Assembly: GCA_030632405.1 (NCBI GenBank)
Contig: DAOVUU010000212.1
Coordinates: 1 to 5,386, forward strand
Direction of reading: 5' to 3'
Source of the DNA: Desulfobulbaceae bacterium
Lineage (GTDB): Bacteria; Desulfobacterota; Desulfobulbia; Desulfobulbales; Desulfocapsaceae
DNA length: 5,386 bases
Positions 1 through 4,702 of this stretch are shown one piece after another. A model generated the notes under the pieces. That model was not told where the DNA came from and made no database searches. It saw only the letters and a list, made by a program, of their open reading frames with translations. A program made the translations under genes and the position numbers. Each line of letters starts with the position of its first letter. Positions within the stretch are counted from its first letter, which is position 1.

Positions 1-533
1 ATTTCCACATTGAATGTTATGACCGGGGGTCGACGATCACGATTCTAGCACCACATGGAGGAAACATAGAACCCCACACCTCGGAAATTACCAGATTGAT
101 TGCCGGAGAGCAGTATAACTTCTTCTGCTTCAATGGCCTTAAGCAAAAAAATAACCACCACCTGCATATCACAAGTCACCGTTATGACGAAAATAACGCT
201 CTCAATCTGGTACAGAAATCGACTACAGTAATAGCCGTACACGGATGTACCCGGCGGGAACCGATGGTCTATGTGGGAGGGCTGGACATTGCCCTGATTA
301 AAAAAATAAGATCAGCGTTGGAACTCCGGAGAATCCCGACTGCACCGCCTCAACCACATTTCACAGGCACCAGTAGACACAATATATGCAACCGGGGTTT
401 GACCGGCAAAGGAATTCAGCTGGAAATTTCGAGAGCGCTGAGAGACTCCCGGGAGGCATGGTCTGCGATTTCCAATGCCATCCGTCCGGTTCTATCCGCC
501 CAGAATACTAAAGATACTTCTTATTTGAGGTAA
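1..533 (+). CDS. Poly-gamma-glutamate hydrolase family protein (DUF867/PghP-like), 5' end outside window
   Basis: This is a partial gene: the frame is open from base 3 with no stop upstream, giving 176 codons before the TAA at 531-533. The family (zinc peptidases related to carboxypeptidase A, known from a Bacillus phage enzyme and bacterial homologues) cleaves poly-gamma-glutamate. Family marks are visible in order: an APHGG-x-IEP-x-TSEI block (codons 16-28) whose His18 and Glu23 have the spacing of the family's first zinc ligands; LHITSHRYDE; an AVHGC block with His80 as the likely third ligand; VYVGGLD; NICNRG (codons 127-132); and G-IQLEIS (137-143), whose Glu141 may be the catalytic acid. 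A TTG at 96 could be mistaken for the start, but the strongest motif lies upstream of it, so the true start is left of the window. The gene converges on the response regulator and overlaps its last 26 bp. Family assignment is solid; substrate and the cell's reason for having it are unknown. Confidence 0.85.
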   Translation, partial: FHIECYDRGSTITILAPHGGNIEPHTSEITRLIAGEQYNFFCFNGLKQKNNHHLHITSHRYDENNALNLVQKSTTVIAVHGCTRREPMVYVGGLDIALIKKIRSALELRRIPTAPPQPHFTGTSRHNICNRGLTGKGIQLEISRALRDSREAWSAISNAIRPVLSAQNTKDTSYLR

Positions 534-1188
534 GCCACGCGTCAAGTGGTACCAGACCTTCCCGAAGGGCATATTTTATCAACTCGACCTGGCGGTTAAT
601 GCCCAACTTTCTCATGATATTGCGTCGATGAGACTCAACTGTCTTTATGCTGATATTCAGCCTTGCACCGATTTCTGCGTTTTTTCCGCCCTCAGCCAAT
701 TGCTGCAAGACCTCCCGTTCTCTGGTTGTCAGCAGCGAAGCTGGTCCATGCCCATCAGAGGCTGTTTTGCCTAAAAAACCACTGACGACGAAGTGAGCAA
801 TTTTAGGGCTCAGATAAAACTCGCCATTGTAGACTGTCTGAATTGCCATATTGAGTTCATCAACCAGGCTGTCTTTAAGAAGATATCCCCTTGCTCCGGC
901 TTCAATAGCTCCGCACACATAACTTCTCTCACCGTGCATCGACAAAGCTATTACAGCGACATCAGGATTACTTTTTACAATGGATTTGGTAGCGTCGATA
1001 CCGTTTAATTTCGGCATACCTATATCAATTAAAACAATATCGGGTGCCAGGTCTCTTGCAAGCTTTACTGCAGTAATTCCATCTTCAGCTTCACCCAACA
1101 CACTGATATCAGGAATTTTATCAAGCAATTCCTTTAACCCCTTGCGAACCAGGGTATGATCATCTGCCAGTATTACTGTTATATCCAT
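508..1188 (-). CDS. NarL/FixJ (LuxR-type) two-component response regulator
   Basis: This is a 226-residue DNA-binding response regulator of the usual NarL length. Receiver domain (about 3-120): acidic pair Asp9/Asp10, phospho-acceptor Asp55 in LIDIGMP, Ser83 in ALSMH, and Lys105 in YLLKD. A linker of about 30 residues leads to a LuxR-type helix-turn-helix (about 152-213), with the signature LTTREREVLQQLAEG, then NAEIGARLNISIKTVESHRRN, where TVESHRRNI is the recognition helix. All residues needed for phosphorylation are present. The ATG at 1188 is preceded by only a weak GGGA. No histidine kinase of the HisKA_3 type that normally pairs with NarL regulators lies beside it, so it is an orphan here; the kinase about 700 bp away on the other strand is of a different class. 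The short tail past the HTH (DAWLTSNKKYL) lies partly in the overlap with the convergent hydrolase gene. Target genes are unknown. Confidence 0.95.
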   Translation of the reverse strand: MDITVILADDHTLVRKGLKELLDKIPDISVLGEAEDGITAVKLARDLAPDIVLIDIGMPKLNGIDATKSIVKSNPDVAVIALSMHGERSYVCGAIEAGARGYLLKDSLVDELNMAIQTVYNGEFYLSPKIAHFVVSGFLGKTASDGHGPASLLTTREREVLQQLAEGGKNAEIGARLNISIKTVESHRRNIMRKLGINRQVELIKYALREGLVPLDAWLTSNKKYL

Positions 1189-1334
1189 TGCTGTTCCCGG
1201 TCTCAGGCTGTTTCCAGCCGAACAGTAGAAGGTACTTCTCCTATAAATCCTTATACCTTCATAAAGTATTTACCATTCCTTATTCAGGAAAATCCTTAGT
1301 TGATTTAAGAATTTTCCCTATTTAAATTTTCAGT

Positions 1335-1359
1335 GCCTGACAGTATTAATAAATCAGGC
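1335..1359. repeat. Small inverted repeat GCCTGA/TCAGGC
   Basis: Perfect 6-bp arms at 1335-1340 and 1354-1359 flank a 13-nt AT-rich spacer, about 150 bp upstream of the response regulator start. Arms of this size could form a regulator site or a weak hairpin, but in an AT-rich region they can also occur by chance. No T-run suitable for a terminator follows on either strand. Confidence 0.3.
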
Positions 1360-1444
1360 TACAGTTTCAAGTATTTTTATCATATATATCATTCAGGGTA
1401 ATAAAGTCGATCTGATTATAAGGTACCTTGAAAAATTAGCGATT

Positions 1445-1542
1445 GTCCATCCAGAAACGAGAATTTTTGGGCTAAATCGAGACGCAGGAAAAATTTTACC
1501 TGCAACGAAGGGTTAGAGCAAAAAGGCCGTTTCTGGATGGGC
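1445..1542. repeat. 98-bp imperfect palindromic element (REP/MITE-like)
   Basis: Outer arms are a perfect 13-bp inverted repeat: CCATCCAGAAACG (1447-1459) and CGTTTCTGGATGG (1528-1540), extended outward by a G-T and a G-C pair. Inside, TTTTTG..CTAA on the left is mirrored by TTAG.GCAAAAA on the right. The centre (1484-1503) is a near-perfect 20-bp palindrome, with GCAGG and CCTGC arms around AAAA/TTTT and one A/A mismatch. The whole segment can therefore fold as one long interrupted hairpin on either strand. The text resembles dispersed palindromic repeats that I recall from Desulfobacterales genomes; that is from memory, not a search. It has no coding capacity. A non-autonomous element or REP-type repeat is the best reading. 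Confidence 0.7.
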
Positions 1543-1560
1543 GCTAGAGAACATTTTCTG

Positions 1561-1755
1561 TAGGTAGTCCGCAAAACGGGAGATTATGCTCCGTGCGTAT
1601 CGTAACCGACGTGTGCGGCAAACCCTTGCATTGTCAAGGGGTAAGGGGGAAGAGATTCCTTCATCAGTGGTATGGGTCTCTTTGTTTTCAGTAGAGATGA
1701 CCTCCATAGTAGCCCCGCCGGGCAACCTGAGAGTAGCCTGGCGGGGTTTTTCTCC
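1561..1755 (+). ncRNA. Candidate structured RNA or leader ending in an intrinsic terminator
   Basis: Consecutive local hairpins can be drawn on the + strand. H1: GGAG/CTCC (1579-1582 with 1589-1592), possibly enclosed by CCGCA/TGCGG (1569-1573 with 1614-1618). H2: CCCTTG/CAAGGG (1623-1628 with 1635-1640). H3: a 7-bp stem including two G-U pairs (1645-1651 with 1656-1662) capped by a GAGA tetraloop of GNRA type. H4: TATGG/CCATA (1671-1675 with 1704-1708) plus TCTCT/AGAGA (1677-1681 with 1693-1697). The last is the terminator hairpin. I recognise no known riboswitch or RNA family. No protein gene precedes the terminator on this strand, which is the main reason to propose a transcript. It could be a free small RNA or an attenuator for the kinase operon. 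I found no convincing promoter, so the 5' end is a guess. Confidence 0.4.
1713..1755 (+). terminator. Strong rho-independent terminator without an upstream gene
   Basis: CCCCGCC (1713-1719) pairs with GGCGGGG (1740-1746), and the stem continues inward through a G-U pair and three more pairs to 11 bp (1713-1723 with 1736-1746). The loop is 12 nt (1724-1735). TTTTT follows at once (1747-1751), then a pyrimidine-rich stretch. This is a textbook + strand terminator in a region that otherwise contrasts by being AT-rich. The nearest upstream protein gene on the + strand is the hydrolase ending at 533, with an opposite-strand gene between, so its natural substrate is probably a transcript started in the intergenic region. 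Confidence 0.8.
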
Positions 1756-1769
1756 TTCTCAAAAAACCA

Positions 1770-1798
1770 TTGACTTCCAGCCTGCTGTTCCGTAGTTT
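1770..1798 (+). promoter_or_regulatory. Weak sigma-70-like promoter candidate for the kinase operon
   Basis: TTGACT at 1770-1775 is a good -35 match. Seventeen bases later TAGTTT (1793-1798) is only a partial -10 match. It sits just after the terminator and about 100 bp before the kinase start, a sensible place for a separate start of transcription. TATAAA at 1807-1812 is an alternative -10 without a good -35. The region is AT-rich, so chance matches are likely. Confidence 0.3.
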
Positions 1799-1895
1799 TC
1801 TACTCATATAAATCGGATACAAAAACGTATTTATGTAATTGCTGAAGATAGTATTTTATCCGCATAAATGTAAACATCGACAACATGGATAAATT

Positions 1896-2774
1896 TTGCA
1901 TAAAAAACCGACCTACCAGGAACTCGAACAGAGAATTCAAGAGTTAGAATCAGAGCAAAATAAAGCTGCAAGAGGTAGCCAGGTTTCACAAAAAACCCAT
2001 AATGAGTTGGAACAGCGAGTCATTGAACGTACAGAAGAGTTAAAGAGAACTCACGGGCAATTGCTGCATATCGAAAAACTCTCCGCCATCGGCAAACTGA
2101 CGACCTCCATCGCCCATGAGTTTAAAAACCCGCTCTTTGGAATCCAGAGTGTAATTGAAGGGATAAAAAAAAATTTCACACTTGATGAAGAGTACAGAAC
2201 GTTATCTGATCTGGCATTGTCAGAATGTGATCGAATAAAAAACCTTTTCAACGGTCTCCTGGATTTTGACAAATCTTCAGCAGGTGTAAAAAAGACAACT
2301 GATATTCATCTCATGCTTGATGAAATGGTGATCTTGGTCAAGAAAGAATATCATACGGATAATGTCACAATAAAAAAACAGTATGCATCCGATTTACCCT
2401 GTCTCCAGCTGGTGCCGGATCAGTTCAAGCAGGTACTGCTCAGTCTACTGACCAACGCCAGGGATGCCATTGTCGACAAAAGTGGCACGATCACTATTGC
2501 TACCGAAACCCTTGCCGGTGGGGTTGCTGTGCGTATCAGAGATACGGGGTGCGGAATTGCCAAGGCTGATCTCCCCCTTATTTTTGAACCTTTTTTCACA
2601 ACGAAATCACTTGTCAAAAGGAATGGACTGGGCTTATCAATCTCCATGGGCATCATTAAAGGACATGGTGGTGATATTATGGTCGACAGCACCTCCGGCC
2701 AGGGAACGACAGTTTCCATACTCTTACCATTGAATGATGAACCCGTAAAATCATCAAATAAACAGTACCCATGA
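1896..2774 (+). CDS. Soluble sensor histidine kinase (NtrB/HPK4-like)
   Basis: This 292-residue kinase has no membrane segment and no PAS or other sensor domain. The N-terminus (KKPTYQELEQRIQELES) is the signature seen at the start of many Desulfobacterales sensor kinases. Residues about 7-60 are heptad-like and charged, probably a coiled coil. The dimerisation/phosphotransfer region follows, with the H-box SIAHEFKNPL and phospho-acceptor His74. The ATPase domain shows the N-box (Asn187 in LLTNARDAI), G1 (DTGCG, 216-220), F-box (FEPFFTTK, 230-237) and G2 (NGLGLSIS, 243-250). All catalytic boxes are intact. The start is TTG: an in-frame stop at 1890-1892 leaves no upstream alternative except ATT, and the family signature begins three codons in. 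Only a weak GGA precedes it. The stop overlaps the next gene's start (ATGA), so the downstream receiver is the probable partner. It likely senses a cytoplasmic cue or is driven by another protein; the signal is unknown. Confidence 0.93.
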   Translation: MHKKPTYQELEQRIQELESEQNKAARGSQVSQKTHNELEQRVIERTEELKRTHGQLLHIEKLSAIGKLTTSIAHEFKNPLFGIQSVIEGIKKNFTLDEEYRTLSDLALSECDRIKNLFNGLLDFDKSSAGVKKTTDIHLMLDEMVILVKKEYHTDNVTIKKQYASDLPCLQLVPDQFKQVLLSLLTNARDAIVDKSGTITIATETLAGGVAVRIRDTGCGIAKADLPLIFEPFFTTKSLVKRNGLGLSISMGIIKGHGGDIMVDSTSGQGTTVSILLPLNDEPVKSSNKQYP

Positions 2775-3136
2775 GCAAACAGAGCATATTGCTTGTTGAC
2801 GATGAAGAAGTGCTTCGATTGTCCCTGCAGGCCAACCTGAGAAGGGAAGGATTTGAGGTAAAGAGCGCAGAAAATGCGGGAACAGCCATTTCAGCTCTGA
2901 AACACCGGTCATACGATCTACTACTAACCGATTACCTCATGGAGGCTGTTAATGGCGTTGAGCTGATGCAGCAGGCGAGAGAGTTACATCCGGAAATCAA
3001 AGTGATCGTTTTTTCTGGATATGCAGATGAACACTCTACGGATGAAATAACCCGGCTCGGAGCAGACGCTTTTTTCTGCAAACCCATTAGTTTTGACAAC
3101 CTGCTTGAACTTATTTCACAAATTTTAGCATCGTAG
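2771..3136 (+). CDS. Stand-alone receiver-domain response regulator (CheY-like)
   Basis: This 121-residue protein consists of a single receiver domain and nothing else. Asp10 and Asp11 (LLVDDEE) form the metal-binding pocket, Asp54 in LLTDYLM is the phospho-acceptor, Ser82 in VFSGYA takes the Thr/Ser position, and Lys104-Pro105 in FFCKP is the conserved lysine with its cis-proline. The fold is complete, so the lack of an output domain is real and not a truncation: the TAG follows the final helix. The ATG lies in a 4-bp ATGA overlap with the kinase stop and has no clear ribosome site of its own, pointing to translational coupling. Such proteins act by binding another protein, as a phosphate relay step, or as a phosphate sink. 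Which applies here cannot be told from sequence. A role for the pair in controlling the downstream tcu genes is suggested only by position. Confidence 0.93.
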   Translation: MSKQSILLVDDEEVLRLSLQANLRREGFEVKSAENAGTAISALKHRSYDLLLTDYLMEAVNGVELMQQARELHPEIKVIVFSGYADEHSTDEITRLGADAFFCKPISFDNLLELISQILAS

Positions 3137-3145
3137 GCAGCTATG

Positions 3146-3161
3146 ATGAACTCGTAAAAAT
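3146..3161. repeat. Possible fragment of a dispersed intergenic repeat
   Basis: The motif GATGAACTCGTAAAAA, just after the receiver gene, looks like one end of an intergenic repeat that I remember from Desulfobacterota genomes (reading TTTTTACGAGTTCATC on the other strand). No second arm is visible in the 144-bp gap, so if this is right it is a remnant. This rests on memory only. The rest of the gap (3137-3280) shows no clear terminator and no convincing promoter. Confidence 0.3.
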
Positions 3162-3264
3162 TCCAAAGGGCATCTTAAGTAATCAGAATAAAGACAGCTC
3201 CTTACACAATATCTGCATTCTCCTCCCCGATGATGATCAGTGTTTTTTCAATTTAATTTTATGT

Positions 3265-3269
3265 AAGGA
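3265..3269 (+). promoter_or_regulatory. Ribosome binding site of tcuA
   Basis: AAGGA lies 11 nt before the ATG at 3281. It is the only Shine-Dalgarno-like text in the preceding 30 bases and supports that start. The spacing is somewhat long. Confidence 0.6.
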
Positions 3270-3280
3270 CTGCTAACAAA

Positions 3281-4702
3281 ATGAAAAAAAAATCAATCGC
3301 ACAAGTCGACCTATCTCAGATATTCGACGTCTTGATTATCGGCGGCGGTAACGCAGCTCTATGTGCTGCAATGACTGCGAGAGAAGACGGGGCCTCGGTG
3401 CTCCTGCTGGAGGTATCTCCTGAAATCTATCGCGGAGGTAACAGCCGTCACACCCGTAACCTGCGCTACATGCACCCGGAGGGTAATGAGTTTTTGACGG
3501 GACCGTACCCCGAAGAAGAATTTTTTGAAGACCTTTTACGAGTAACCGGCGGTAAAACCAACGAACAGCTCGCCCGATTCATGATCAGAAAGTCCAACAA
3601 CGTAGGCACGTGGATGCAGGAGCATGGATGTATGTTTCAACCAGCCATGCGCGGGACCCTGCACCTTTCAAGAACAAACGCCTTCTTTCTTGGCGGCGGG
3701 AGAGCGCTGATGAATTCATATTATCGAACCGCCCAAAAACTTGGCGTCTCCATATGCTACGAAGCAGATGTGCAGGACCTGCAGATAATCAATGGCACTT
3801 TCACAGAAGCCACTGTTAAGCTGAATGGCAGCATAACGAAGATCCGTGCCAAGGCTGTTGTTATTGCTTCCGGAGGGTTCCAGGCAAATCTTGACTGGCT
3901 GGAACAGGAATGGGGAGACGCTGCCAAAAACTTTATAGTCCGGGGCTCACCATATGATAAAGGGCGCATGCTTCGTGTACTGCTGGATAAAGGTGCAAAA
4001 CAGATCGGAGATCCGCGTCAATGCCATGCTGTTGCAATCGATGCCAGGGCACCTAAGTATGATGGAGGGATTGTAACACGGCTGGATTGTGTGCCGTTTG
4101 GAATAGTCGTTAATAAAAATTGTCAGCGCTATTATGACGAAGGGGAAGATTTCTGGCCTAAAAGATATGCTATATGGGGACGTCTGGTGGCAAAACAACC
4201 GGATCAGATCGCATATTCCATTATCGACGCTAAATCAATAGCTCTGTTTATGCCGTCAGTGTTCCCTCCGATCGAGGCCGGTTCCTTGAAAGAACTGGCT
4301 GAAAAACTCGGACTTAATCCAGTTAATTTTGAGAAAACAATACAGGAGTTCAACCAGGCCATTGTGCCGGGCAGTTTTGACCCTGCCGAACTTGATGACT
4401 GCAGAACAGAGAAGTTGATCCCTTCAAAAAGCCACTGGGCCAGGCCAATTGATACTCCGCCGTACTATGGCTACCCCCTGCGGCCGGGAATCACCTTCAC
4501 ATATCTCAGTGTTGCAGTAAACGAAAAGACCCAGGTTATCATGGAGGATGACCGACTCTCTGAAAATATCTTTGCCGCCGGAGAAATCATATCCGGCAAT
4601 ATTCTAGGCAAGGGCTACATGGCCGGATTCGGAATGACCATAGGAACAGTTTTTGGACGTATAGCCGGAGAGGAGGCCGCGGAATATGCAAAAAACAATT
4701 AA
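3281..4702 (+). CDS. tcuA: FAD-dependent tricarballylate dehydrogenase family protein (TcuA)
   Basis: This is a 473-residue flavoprotein of the fumarate reductase/succinate dehydrogenase flavoprotein superfamily. In Salmonella, TcuA oxidises tricarballylate to cis-aconitate in the cytoplasm and hands the electrons to TcuB. The N-terminal FAD-binding fold is clear: VLIIGGGNAALCAAMTARE (Gly21, Gly23, Ala26) with Glu44 ending the second strand for ribose binding. The GGNSRHTRNLR block (52-62) is characteristic of TcuA/CobZ proteins. GGGRALMNSYYRTA (138-151) and VVIASGGFQAN (194-204) complete the nucleotide fold. The C-terminal FAD motif AAGEIISGN..GKGYMAGFGMTIGTVFGRIAG is near 432-464. Length is normal. 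The gene overlaps tcuB by 17 bp, the expected partner order. The related protein CobZ (precorrin-3B synthase of Rhodobacter) is a TcuA-TcuB fusion. Here the halves are separate and no cobalamin riboswitch is seen upstream, favouring an organic-acid role, though the exact substrate is unproven. Confidence 0.88.
   Translation: MKKKSIAQVDLSQIFDVLIIGGGNAALCAAMTAREDGASVLLLEVSPEIYRGGNSRHTRNLRYMHPEGNEFLTGPYPEEEFFEDLLRVTGGKTNEQLARFMIRKSNNVGTWMQEHGCMFQPAMRGTLHLSRTNAFFLGGGRALMNSYYRTAQKLGVSICYEADVQDLQIINGTFTEATVKLNGSITKIRAKAVVIASGGFQANLDWLEQEWGDAAKNFIVRGSPYDKGRMLRVLLDKGAKQIGDPRQCHAVAIDARAPKYDGGIVTRLDCVPFGIVVNKNCQRYYDEGEDFWPKRYAIWGRLVAKQPDQIAYSIIDAKSIALFMPSVFPPIEAGSLKELAEKLGLNPVNFEKTIQEFNQAIVPGSFDPAELDDCRTEKLIPSKSHWARPIDTPPYYGYPLRPGITFTYLSVAVNEKTQVIMEDDRLSENIFAAGEIISGNILGKGYMAGFGMTIGTVFGRIAGEEAAEYAKNN
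4671..4676 (+). promoter_or_regulatory. Shine-Dalgarno site of tcuB inside tcuA
   Basis: A full AGGAGG sits 9 nt before the ATG at 4686, within the last codons of tcuA. It fixes the tcuB start and suggests strong, independent translation of the partner despite the overlap. Confidence 0.85.

Larger units (their letters stand above)
1189..1895. other. Long divergent intergenic region
   Basis: These 707 bp separate the - strand response regulator from the + strand kinase. From left to right it holds an AT-rich upstream region of the regulator (1189-1440) with small dyads but no clear promoter, a palindromic repeat (1445-1542), a hairpin-rich segment closed by an intrinsic terminator (about 1561-1755), and an AT-rich stretch with a weak promoter candidate before the kinase (1760-1895). 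Two open frames of about 70 codons (1513-1725 on -, 1586-1795 on +) run through the hairpins and look like nothing recognisable. I do not consider them genes. Confidence 0.8.

Noticed and set aside
96..533. Taking TTG 96 as the start of the hydrolase gene
   Set aside because: The conserved APHGG..IEP..TSEI zinc-ligand block lies in frame upstream of it, so the gene clearly begins left of the window.
557..580. Terminator for the hydrolase transcript inside the regulator gene
   Set aside because: CCTT/AAGG gives only about 4 bp, followed by an interrupted AT stretch. It is too weak and lies in conserved coding sequence.
1513..1725. 70-codon open frame on the - strand within the intergenic gap
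   Set aside because: It runs through the palindromic repeat arm and all the hairpins, has no recognisable motif and no clear ribosome site. Structure explains the region better than coding.
1586..1795. 69-codon open frame on the + strand
   Set aside because: It reads straight through the intrinsic terminator and is unlike any protein I know. Its start lies in the H1 hairpin without a convincing Shine-Dalgarno site.
1886..1900. Sigma-54 promoter (TGG...TTGCA) before the kinase
   Set aside because: The GG and GC elements are separated by 9 bases instead of the required 10, the flanking match is poor, and it overlaps the start codon.
1885..1947. 20-codon leader peptide ahead of the kinase
   Set aside because: It has no ribosome site, no codon run typical of attenuation, and it overlaps the kinase reading frame. 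It is kept only as a note on start choice.
3137..3280. Cobalamin or other riboswitch before tcuA
   Set aside because: The gap is too short for a full cobalamin riboswitch, and no B12-box-like or terminator-hairpin text was found.
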